Shown here: positions 8,737-15,444 of the stretch, piece by piece | Layout: the number at the start of each line of letters is the position of its first letter | Position numbering within the stretch: position 1 is the stretch's first letter | NCBI GenBank assembly: GCA_020852595.1 | Contig: JADZAK010000145.1 | Coordinates: forward strand, 1 to 41,735 | Direction: 5' to 3' | Length of the DNA stretch: 41,735 bases | Source of the DNA: Rhodospirillaceae bacterium | Lineage (GTDB): Bacteria; Pseudomonadota; Alphaproteobacteria; Rhodospirillales; Rhodospirillaceae | Notes under the pieces: model-generated | What the model was told of the DNA's origin: nothing | Seen by the model: the letters and a program-made list of their open reading frames with translations, nothing else | Database searches by the model: none | Program-made: the position numbers and the translations under genes

Positions 8737-9669
8737 CTAGTGACGCGCGGCGACGAAGTCCGCCTTCCCTGAATCGATGCTCAAGGTTTTTTCGAGCGAG
8801 ACATAGTGAAACCGCTGCGCCGCATGTCCGGCATGCAGTGAAATGCCGATGGTATAGGTCTTACCCGCCGCGAAATCCTTATGAAGGCCGCCGGCCGTCA
8901 TCTTGCGGCTGAAGATGACCGTCCATTTCGTGCCGTTCTCGGCGGCTTCGACACTGACGGCGGGCGCGGCATTCTCGGCGCGCCTTTCGAGGATCGTTCC
9001 GTCCACGGCCACCGCCGCCTTCCCGGGATTGAGACGCGCCTGCCAGTATTCGAGATAGCCCCCCTCGGCGCGGATCTTGTCGAGGTCCGCCGCCGGCTTG
9101 ATCTCGGCGCCGCCTTTGCGGCTCAAAGATACGCGCGAGCGCGACAGGTACTTCTGGGTCTCGCCCGCGCCGCCGCTCGGCATGCGCGTGAGATTGTCAT
9201 GGCATGTCGCCCAGCAGCCGGCGCGCGTCGCTTCGGGCACTTTTCCGTCATCGATCATCACGGCTAATTTGCTCGCGAAGTCCTTGTCCATACCCACATC
9301 GGGCTGCTGACCGGGATCGACCTCGACACGCACATATATTCTCTCGCCGTCGTGCGCCGTCCTGACGTTCGCCATGACGAAGCCGGGTTTACCGGCGATC
9401 GGCGTGGGCTCGGTGCTCTTGTCGTTGACCAGCAATTTGCCCGAGGCCTTTTCCTCACCCTCGTGACAACCCGCGCAATTTTTACCTTCGCGGAACTTGC
9501 CGGCGCCGCTGTGATCGGATTGCGTGAGCAGCATCTCCCACGACATCTGCGCGGGGTAAAAGAGAACGACGTCCTTGCCGGTCACTTTATTCCAATCGAG
9601 CGCCTGCGCTTCGGAAGAAAAAAGAAGTGCGGCGGACGCGCATGCGAATTTCAAGATTCCGGATGACAT
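8737..9669 (-). CDS. Ethylbenzene-dehydrogenase-type haem-binding cytochrome
   Basis: Exported protein of 310 aa. The signal peptide is MSSGILKFACASAALLFSSE, ending near AQA (residue 23). It carries a CxxCH motif (CAGCH, residues 65-69) in an N-terminal c-type segment. A second motif, CWATCH at 152-157, has three residues between the cysteines. The pattern GCWATCH...RMP is typical of the EB_dh / DMSO-reductase-like haem-binding domain that follows. Such proteins are periplasmic electron carriers, often gamma subunits of molybdenum enzymes, but no molybdenum subunit is coded nearby. The ATG at 9669 is chosen because it opens the signal peptide. It heads the operon with the decaheme cytochrome and barrel, so it probably feeds electrons to or takes them from the conduit. 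A 43-bp gap separates it from the divergent b561 gene. Confidence 0.85.
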   Translation of the reverse strand: MSSGILKFACASAALLFSSEAQALDWNKVTGKDVVLFYPAQMSWEMLLTQSDHSGAGKFREGKNCAGCHEGEEKASGKLLVNDKSTEPTPIAGKPGFVMANVRTAHDGERIYVRVEVDPGQQPDVGMDKDFASKLAVMIDDGKVPEATRAGCWATCHDNLTRMPSGGAGETQKYLSRSRVSLSRKGGAEIKPAADLDKIRAEGGYLEYWQARLNPGKAAVAVDGTILERRAENAAPAVSVEAAENGTKWTVIFSRKMTAGGLHKDFAAGKTYTIGISLHAGHAAQRFHYVSLEKTLSIDSGKADFVAARH

Positions 9670-9712
9670 CGATTTCGTCCTCAGCCTATCGTTTGCGCGG
9701 GAGCGGGGGCGC

Positions 9713-10261
9713 ATGAACACAGCAGACACTTCGGCCACGAGATACGGCGGCGTTGCCGTCGCGCTGCATTGGATCATCGCCGCGTGTTTGTCGGTTTCGG
9801 TGATTTTGGGTCTGATCATCGGCAATGTGGAAGAAAGCGAATCCACCGAACGGGCGCTCGCGATTCACAAATCCTTCGGCCTCGCGATTTTTGCCCTGAT
9901 GCTTGTCCGCCTGGCCTGGCGATTGACGCATCGCGCTCCGCCCCTGCCCGCGCGCATGCCCGCGTACCAGCGCATCGGCGCGGCGCTGACCCACGGCCTG
10001 CTTTATTTCACGCTGCTGGCGATGCCCATCGCCGGTTATGTCGCGGTTGCCGCGCGCGGCCGCGAGACGCAATTCTTCGGAATGTTCGACGTGCCGCAGC
10101 TGACGCCGCTCAGCCGCATGTTGTCGCAGAACGCCACAACGGTTCACGTATATGGCCAGTATCTGATTTACGCGCTGCTCATCGCGCATATCGGCGCCGC
10201 TCTCTACCATCACATTGCGCTTAAGGACGACGTGCTCGCGCGGATGCTGCCGCGCCGTTGA
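9713..10261 (+). CDS. Cytochrome b561 family membrane protein
   Basis: Inner-membrane dihaem b-type cytochrome of 182 aa with four expected helices. Candidate haem-ligand histidines are His19 (VALHW), His52 (AIHKSFG) and the late HIGAALYHH. The conserved YFTLLAMPIAGYVAV is also present. The family moves electrons between the quinone pool and periplasmic partners. It is divergent by only 43 bp from the cytochrome/barrel operon. I infer that it links the quinone pool to the periplasmic haem proteins there. The frame is open further upstream, but that would overlap the neighbouring gene on the opposite strand; the ATG at 9713 fits the family's N-terminus. A strong terminator follows. Confidence 0.9.
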   Translation: MNTADTSATRYGGVAVALHWIIAACLSVSVILGLIIGNVEESESTERALAIHKSFGLAIFALMLVRLAWRLTHRAPPLPARMPAYQRIGAALTHGLLYFTLLAMPIAGYVAVAARGRETQFFGMFDVPQLTPLSRMLSQNATTVHVYGQYLIYALLIAHIGAALYHHIALKDDVLARMLPRR

Positions 10262-10276
10262 CCCGAAGAAAGACGC

Positions 10277-10306
10277 GCCCCAGGCGGCGGGTTGACCGCC
10301 TGGGGC
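10277..10306 (+). terminator. Terminator hairpin between convergent genes
   Basis: A perfect 11-bp stem GCCCCAGGCGG (277-287) / CCGCCTGGGGC (296-306) with an 8-base loop lies 15 bases past the b561 stop, followed by TTATAT. It can also serve the convergent minus-strand gene that ends at 10362. Confidence 0.7.
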
Positions 10307-10361
10307 TTATATCCCGGCGCCGCATCCGTGGTTGAGCGGACCGGCGCCATGATCTTCGGCC

Positions 10362-11336
10362 TTAGTAGGAGATCCCGCCGCCCGGAAGACCGCCGCCGCC
10401 ATCGCCGCTGCTCTGCGGCGCATTGATCGCGCAGGTGCTCGTCATATTGATCGAGACGGACACGGCGTTGTTGACGATGGTCTGGCTGACGAGGGCTGCC
10501 GGCGGCAGACCCGAGGGATCGGTCACAATCATGTTCACGCGGATCTGGTCGGACGTCGGATTGAAGCCGATCTGGCTTTCAATCTGCGACCAGGGAATGG
10601 TGTAGGACGCGTTGGCCTGCGTCGCGAAATCCATGCCGCCGGGATTAAGCAAAGTGCCGGTCGCTTCATCGCGGATGAATAAGCGATAGGTCACGGCCGC
10701 ATTGGCGAAGTTGTGGATTTCGATTTGCGCCGGATAACCCGCCGCCGCGAGGCGCGAGGTGTGGATGCTGGGCACCATGACCTGATTCGAAGCCGCGCTG
10801 GTGACCTGCGCGAGGCTGTACTTGCAGACCGAGGCATTCTCGAAATACTTCGCGGTTTCGTTCAGCGTGACATGCTGATAGCCGGCGAGCGCCTGCGGGC
10901 TTTGGATGTAGAACGAGAACTGCGTGTCGGCGTTGTTGCGCGTCACGGCGTTCGCGGCGACCAGGATCTGCGACATGGAAAGCTGCATCGTGCCGGCCGT
11001 CGGAACGGTGTATGTTGCAGTGCCGTAAGCGGTCGCGGTGCCCGAGCCGACGACCGTCACGGTGAAGGTCGCGGCAACGCCGCCGGCATTGACCAATCGT
11101 AGATACGACAGGAACGGCGGCGTCACGTAGAGCGGCGCCACGACGGCATAAAGATTGCCGTTCACAGCCTGCGCGCGCTCGCGGTCCGGCGCTCCGGCCG
11201 CGGGCACCGGACCCTCGAACTGCCCCACAAGGAACTTCCCGGAGTCCATCGTGGTCGCCGCCTTGTCGGCGGCGAGAGCGGTCATGCTTACGCTCGCGCA
11301 CAGCACAGCCGTGAGCATTTTCAGACCCGTACGCAT
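10362..11336 (-). CDS. Exported protein of unknown function (tandem paralogue 1)
   Basis: Not a family I recognise. It is a 324-aa protein with a clear signal peptide (MRTGLKMLTAVLCASVSMTA, cleaved near LAA/DKA). The mature part is rich in Thr, Val, Ala and Asn and looks all-beta. It has two cysteines (in NASVCKY and STCAIN) and a glycine-rich C-terminal tail. It is a paralogue of the next gene, sharing APDRERAQAVNG, LYAVVAPLY, LAGYQHVT and NASYTIPWS. The ATG at 11336 has an excellent ribosome site (AGGGAGG, 11347-11353). An ECF-type promoter lies at 11396-11423. I infer an extracellular or surface protein made under control of the neighbouring sigma factor. Confidence 0.8.
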   Translation of the reverse strand: MRTGLKMLTAVLCASVSMTALAADKAATTMDSGKFLVGQFEGPVPAAGAPDRERAQAVNGNLYAVVAPLYVTPPFLSYLRLVNAGGVAATFTVTVVGSGTATAYGTATYTVPTAGTMQLSMSQILVAANAVTRNNADTQFSFYIQSPQALAGYQHVTLNETAKYFENASVCKYSLAQVTSAASNQVMVPSIHTSRLAAAGYPAQIEIHNFANAAVTYRLFIRDEATGTLLNPGGMDFATQANASYTIPWSQIESQIGFNPTSDQIRVNMIVTDPSGLPPAALVSQTIVNNAVSVSINMTSTCAINAPQSSGDGGGGLPGGGISY

Positions 11337-11395
11337 CTTAATGGCCTCCCTAGAAATGAATCCCCTGGATCGCGGCGCACATGCCGCTCCCTCCA

Positions 11396-11423
11396 GAGAC
11401 GCACGGGATGAACCGATTATTCC
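11396..11423 (-). promoter_or_regulatory. Predicted ECF-sigma promoter (GGAATA-N16-CGTCTC)
   Basis: On the minus strand, GGAATA (11418-11423) is followed after exactly 16 bases by CGTCTC (11396-11401). It would start transcription about 50 bases before the ATG at 11336. The same element with the same spacing precedes the ECF sigma gene at 12482-12509. This is a prediction from pattern only. Confidence 0.5.
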
Positions 11424-11446
11424 GCTGCGGGTCAAAAAAGGCGCCA

Positions 11447-12385
11447 TTAGCGGCCGTCCCCCCGCAGGCTGGGGGGCGCGTTGACCGCGCACATGGTCGT
11501 GACATTCAGAGTGGCCTCGAGGCGGTCATTGATGACGGTCTGGCCCAAAAGGACCGCCGGGGCCGCGCCGGAGACGTCGCTGACCACGATGTTGGCGTAG
11601 ATCTGGCTGGAGGTGGGGTTCCAATTGATCTGACCTTCGATATCGGACCATGGAATGGTGTAGGAGGCGTTCGCGCGCGTGGGGAAATTCATTTCCCCGA
11701 CGATATTGCCGGAGGTCGATTCAACGATCGTGAACCTATAAGTCGCGGCAACATTGGCGAAGTTGTGAAGTTCGATCGCACTCGGATAGCCCTGGGCGGC
11801 CAGCTGCGATGTGTGGACATGCGTAAGAACGGCGCTGGGCGCCACGGCGCTGACGGCGTCCTGGATGGTCCACTTACAGACCGATGCGTTTTGGAAGAAG
11901 GTCGCATCCGGGCTGTGGGTCACATGCTGGTACCCGGCCAGCGGCTCCGTGCTTTGGAGGTAAAACGAAAAATTGGTATCCGGGGCGCGGATCGTCGCGT
12001 TCGCGCCCACGAGCACTTGCGACATGGAATATTGGATCGAGGCCCGCGCCGGAATCTGAAAGGTCGCGGTGCCGTAGTTTGTTCCGGTCGGGGAACCAAC
12101 CACGGTCACGGTGAAGGTCGCCGTCGCGGCGCCGCCGTTGAAAAGGCGTAAGTAGGAATAAAAACCGCCTGTCCCGATATAGAGCGGCGCGACCACGGCA
12201 TAGAGCGAACCATTGACCGCCTGGGCGCGCTCCCGGTCCGGCGCCCCGGCGATGGAGGCCGGCGCCCGTCCGGTCTGGAAAGCGGATGCATCGAGGGCGC
12301 TGGATGCCGTTGAATCGGCGGCGAAGGCCTGCAAAGCCCCGCTGAACACCAATAAAACCGCCCCCGCGGCGCCCCGAACGGACAT
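11447..12385 (-). CDS. Exported protein of unknown function (tandem paralogue 2)
   Basis: A 312-aa paralogue of the gene at 10362-11336. The signal peptide MSVRGAAGAVLLVFSGALQA is cleaved near FAA/DST. It shares APDRERAQAVNG, the beta-rich core and two cysteines (NASVCKW and TMCAVN). It lacks the glycine-rich tail and ends in PSLRGDGR. It lies upstream of its paralogue on the same strand and is divergent from the ECF sigma gene. No copy of the GGAATA-N16-CGTCT element was found directly upstream of it, although its paralogue has one. The ribosome site is weak (AACAGG). A surface or matrix role is possible but not supported by a known domain. Confidence 0.78.
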   Translation of the reverse strand: MSVRGAAGAVLLVFSGALQAFAADSTASSALDASAFQTGRAPASIAGAPDRERAQAVNGSLYAVVAPLYIGTGGFYSYLRLFNGGAATATFTVTVVGSPTGTNYGTATFQIPARASIQYSMSQVLVGANATIRAPDTNFSFYLQSTEPLAGYQHVTHSPDATFFQNASVCKWTIQDAVSAVAPSAVLTHVHTSQLAAQGYPSAIELHNFANVAATYRFTIVESTSGNIVGEMNFPTRANASYTIPWSDIEGQINWNPTSSQIYANIVVSDVSGAAPAVLLGQTVINDRLEATLNVTTMCAVNAPPSLRGDGR

Positions 12386-12404
12386 CGAAATAACCTGTTA
12401 CTAT

Positions 12405-12418
12405 GGGGCGGTCGCCCC
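12405..12418. promoter_or_regulatory. Short palindrome GGGGCG-GT-CGCCCC
   Basis: A 6-bp perfect palindrome with a 2-base centre lies 20 bases upstream of the paralogue 2 start codon. The loop is too short for a stable RNA hairpin, so a DNA operator is more likely than a terminator. No regulator can be named. Confidence 0.3.
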
Positions 12419-12481
12419 TGAATCCCCATCTCAATCAAAAGCCTACAATTGTGGACTGGCAAGGCAAAAATCGGGGATTTT

Positions 12482-12509
12482 GGAATAGTTGGTCCATCGA
12501 ACGCGTCTA
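12482..12509 (+). promoter_or_regulatory. Predicted autoregulated ECF-sigma promoter (GGAATA-N16-CGTCTA)
   Basis: GGAATA (12482-12487), a 16-base spacer and CGTCTA (12504-12509) match the general form of ECF promoters. The element lies about 130 bases before the GTG of the ECF sigma gene. ECF genes commonly drive themselves. A matching element precedes the exported-protein gene at 11336. Confidence 0.5.
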
Positions 12510-12641
12510 CGGGAGGCGAGGCCTGGTGTTGGACGCCATCGGCGCGGCCCTCGGAAACGGTCTGGGGGGCGCCAACGGCGGCTGGGGCGATAAGCGAACG
12601 TGGTTACCTACCGCGCGGCTTGGGCTTGATTCGGGGGACGC

Positions 12642-13166
12642 GTGACGGCGAGCCATGAGGATGATTTTGTCCGGGCGCTGACGGCGCAACTGCCTGCCTT
12701 GCGCCGGTATGCCGCGGTGCTGGTCGGCAATAGCGCCGCGGCTGACGATCTCGTGCAGGACTGTATTGAACGTGCGTTGCGCCAATGGACGAAACTTGAA
12801 CACCTGGAACGGATCGGCGGATGGCTACGCTCGATTTTGCATAACCTCCATATCGATGCGCTACGCCGGAGCCAGCGCCAAGGCATGACCGTGGATCTCG
12901 CCAACGCCGAAAACGATTACGCCGTTGTCGCCCCTGGACGCGATGCCGCCGCCGCCGTGGATTTCGACCGAGCGCTGCGGCGTCTCAGCCTCGAGCACCG
13001 CCAAGTGCTCTTGCTGGTCGGGCTTGAGGGCCTAAACTACCGCGAAGTGGCCGAGGAGCTTGGGGTTCCCGTCGGCACGGTGATGTCGCGGTTGGCGAGA
13101 GCCCGTGAACGGCTGCGCTATGAGATGGAATTTCCGCCCACGTCGCATGTGAAACAGAAGTCATGA
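12642..13166 (+). CDS. ECF-type RNA polymerase sigma factor
   Basis: Sigma factor of 174 aa with regions 2 and 4 only, as in ECF sigmas. Region 2 includes DDLVQDCIERALRQW and GGWLRSILHNLHIDALRR. Region 4 includes LSLEHRQVLLLVGLEGLNYR and then EVAEELGVPVGTVMSRLARA, the -35-binding HTH. The start is a GTG preceded by GGGGGA. The anti-sigma gene overlaps its end by 4 bases (ATGA), so the pair is translationally coupled. The predicted targets are its own promoter and that of the exported protein at 10362-11336. The signal that activates it is not visible. Confidence 0.92.
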   Translation: MTASHEDDFVRALTAQLPALRRYAAVLVGNSAAADDLVQDCIERALRQWTKLEHLERIGGWLRSILHNLHIDALRRSQRQGMTVDLANAENDYAVVAPGRDAAAAVDFDRALRRLSLEHRQVLLLVGLEGLNYREVAEELGVPVGTVMSRLARARERLRYEMEFPPTSHVKQKS

Positions 13167-13906
13167 CCGAGCCTATGCGACCCACGGAAGAAGAACTGCA
13201 GGCGTTCATCGACGGCGAACTCGATGCGGCGCGCAGCGCCGCTGTCGAGGCCGCGATTCAGGGCGATGCCGAACTCGCCCGCCAGGTTCACGCCTATCGC
13301 GCCGACAAAGCGCGTCTCACCCAGATTTACGCGCCGCTCTTGGACCGTCCCGTGCCTCAAGAATGGCTGATCAAGATCGGCCAACGGAATGTGACGCCCC
13401 TGCCCGTCAAGACGTCGCGCCGCGGCGTGATCGGCATGGCGATTGCCGCGAGCATCGCGGCGGCCGTCGGCACGACTATCGCCTACCGCCGGTTCTCGGG
13501 ACAGGACGGCGAAGCGTTGATTGCCGCGGCTTTGGCCGCGCATACGATGGCCCGCCACATCACCGCGCAGCCTGTTCCCGAAAACGCGCTGGCGCAGTTG
13601 GCCGGCGTCGATATCAAGGCGCCGGATCTTTCGAAGATGGGTTTCGCGCTCGTCGGCATGCGTACGTTGGACGGGCCCGGCGGCAACACCGCGGCCGTGC
13701 TGGCGTACCGCGATGCCGGCGAGCGCGTGTTCACGCTGTACCTCAAGCGGTCCTCCGGCACGCCGCAATTCGACATGATCAAGCGCGGCGATACCCGCAT
13801 TTGCGTGTGGCAGGACGATGTCTTGAGCGCGATCATGCTGGCGGATGTGCCCGCGGCCGAAATGCTGCGGCTCGCCAGTCTCGCCTACTCGGGCCTTACA
13901 GCCTAG
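13163..13906 (+). CDS. Membrane-bound anti-sigma factor
   Basis: Protein of 247 aa. The N-terminal cytoplasmic part (residues 1-85), with EEELQAFIDGELDAARSAAV, is the helical anti-sigma domain pattern. The HxxxCxxC zinc motif of ZAS-type anti-sigmas is absent. One transmembrane helix lies at about 88-107 (RRGVIGMAIAASIAAAVGTT). The rest (about 108-247) is periplasmic and should sense a signal or be cut by proteases. It overlaps the sigma gene by 4 bases. It most likely holds the ECF factor at the membrane until an envelope signal frees it. Confidence 0.87.
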   Translation: MTEPMRPTEEELQAFIDGELDAARSAAVEAAIQGDAELARQVHAYRADKARLTQIYAPLLDRPVPQEWLIKIGQRNVTPLPVKTSRRGVIGMAIAASIAAAVGTTIAYRRFSGQDGEALIAAALAAHTMARHITAQPVPENALAQLAGVDIKAPDLSKMGFALVGMRTLDGPGGNTAAVLAYRDAGERVFTLYLKRSSGTPQFDMIKRGDTRICVWQDDVLSAIMLADVPAAEMLRLASLAYSGLTA

Positions 13907-13996
13907 GGCCTGTTCTGATCGGAAAATCCCGCCGGCGAAGGCCGGCATCTTGAAAGATGCGCGCCTTCGCGCGCGTCACTTTTCCGGAACAGGCCC
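13906..13996. repeat. Composite palindromic element between convergent genes
   Basis: Outer arms 13906-13926 (GGGCCTGTTC...GGAAAA) pair with 13980-13996 (TTTTCC...GAACAGGCCC). Inside are three smaller hairpins: GCCGGC-gaag-GCCGGC, GCATCT-tga-AAGATGC and a GCGCG/CGCGC pair. The whole would fold as a branched structure of about 91 nt. It lies between the anti-sigma and DUF1329 stops, so it may act as a two-way terminator. Its form resembles dispersed intergenic palindromic (REP/MITE-like) elements. A second copy was not seen in this window. Confidence 0.6.
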
Positions 13997-14009
13997 AAAA
14001 TAAAAACCT

Positions 14010-15371
14010 TCAGCGCCCAGCGCCGAGGATGAGCGCTTCCGGCGCGAGCTGCGCCGGCATGTGCGGCGGCGTGATCTTGTAGTGCACGGCTTCGTCGTTG
14101 AACGCGAAACCAAGCACATAACCGCCCAGCACGAGATCATAGACGAATTGGCTGCCGAGGATGACGGCGGGCGTCTCCGGCATGAGGTACATCGTACCGT
14201 GGCCGACCTTCCACAAACGTCCCTCTTCGTCCCAACTTTCGCTGTACACCGCAAGCCAGGTGTCTTCGTCGATGTAGAGACGCCGGCGCGGCGCGATATG
14301 AGATTTTCCGGGCGCGAGCGTGCCTTCGACGACCCACACACGGTGCAGCTCGTAACGCAAGGCATCGGGATTGGCGTGTTTCGGTCCAAGAACGGCCTGG
14401 GACGGCGTCAAGTAGAAGCGGTTGTTGTTGTAAGGCGCATACATCTCGGTCTTGCCCAGCAGCTTGAAGTCGTAGCGGTCGGGACCACCGAAGAAGATGT
14501 AATACTCATCGAGAGTCTGAAACCCGGAGGCATCGGGATCGGGCGTGTCATATGACAGCGAGGGCCCACGCCGCGCGCGGCGCTCGCCGGGCAGATAGCG
14601 CCAGGCGGCAAAACGGTCCCGCACGATGTTCAACGGCTGCCACGCCAGATAACCCTCGCCGTATTTGCCGGCGGGCGCATCGAGAACGTGGAGCGTCTTG
14701 TAGTAATGCGCCCCCGCGGTGGCCGGCGTTGCGTTCGGATAATAGTAAGGGAAATCGGCGACTTCCTTGTACCGCGCGGTCAGGTCAATTTGGCCGTTGG
14801 CCGAGACGACATAGGTGCTGAGCCGGGTTTCGCGCGCCGCGCCCCAAAAAGCGAGCAGGTGGTTCCACACCACTTCATGGCCATTTTTCGGAATCGGAAA
14901 GGGAACGCCGCCAACGGCGTTCGCGACGCCGTTGGCGATGCCTTCCGATGCCGCCCGCGCGCGCGTCGCGTTCTGGAAAACGTTGTCATAGACATACCGA
15001 GGCGCCGCCGCCGAACGGCGCGTGGGATAGATATCCATGCGGTAAGTCGGATATTTGGCGAACAGCGCCTTCACGCCTTCCGGCAGCCTGGCCGCATACG
15101 CGCCGACATTCGCGGCGGTGATGGAGAACAGCGGCTTGTCGGCCGAAAAAGGGTCGGGGCGCTTGTCTCCCTGCCGGTATTTAGGATCCGCCTGCGTGTA
15201 GCCGCCGGCCCACTCGGGGATCGTGCCATCGGCATTGCCCGCACGCTCCGCGCCCATCGGCGTCAGCGCCCCTTTCAGGGCCTCCGCTTCCCCTAAGCTG
15301 GCCGCTCCAAGAGCGCCCCCGGACGCAACCAGCAGTGCAAAAACGATAAAAAGCAGGCCGTTCCGAGCCAT
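14010..15371 (-). CDS. DUF1329 exported protein
   Basis: Protein of 453 aa with a signal peptide (MARNGLLFIVFALLVASGGA, cleaved near LGA). The mature protein is a full DUF1329 domain, related to the LolA/LolB lipoprotein-carrier fold and abundant in proteobacteria. Typical features are LTPMGAERAGNADGTIPEWA near the start, the PYYYPNATP region and the late YIDEDTWLAVYSESWDEEGR. The ATG at 15371 has GGAGG about 11-15 bases upstream with further purines close by; longer frames upstream lack the signal peptide. It is divergent from the DUF1302 gene, a well-known pairing. The pair is often found beside RND exporters, but none is present here. Periplasmic transport of a lipophilic compound is the likeliest role. 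Confidence 0.88.
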   Translation of the reverse strand: MARNGLLFIVFALLVASGGALGAASLGEAEALKGALTPMGAERAGNADGTIPEWAGGYTQADPKYRQGDKRPDPFSADKPLFSITAANVGAYAARLPEGVKALFAKYPTYRMDIYPTRRSAAAPRYVYDNVFQNATRARAASEGIANGVANAVGGVPFPIPKNGHEVVWNHLLAFWGAARETRLSTYVVSANGQIDLTARYKEVADFPYYYPNATPATAGAHYYKTLHVLDAPAGKYGEGYLAWQPLNIVRDRFAAWRYLPGERRARRGPSLSYDTPDPDASGFQTLDEYYIFFGGPDRYDFKLLGKTEMYAPYNNNRFYLTPSQAVLGPKHANPDALRYELHRVWVVEGTLAPGKSHIAPRRRLYIDEDTWLAVYSESWDEEGRLWKVGHGTMYLMPETPAVILGSQFVYDLVLGGYVLGFAFNDEAVHYKITPPHMPAQLAPEALILGAGR

Positions 15372-15444
15372 TCCCGCCCCCTCCGCCATGACCGGCGGAT
15401 AGAGGCCATGATAAGGTGGGCCTGGGCGTTCAACCAGACCATAG

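Noticed and set aside
9566..9593. Third GGAATA-N16-CGTC-like match on the minus strand
   Set aside because: It lies inside the coding region of the EB_dh haem protein, its second box is CGTCGT, and it would start transcription within the gene. Chance is the simpler explanation.
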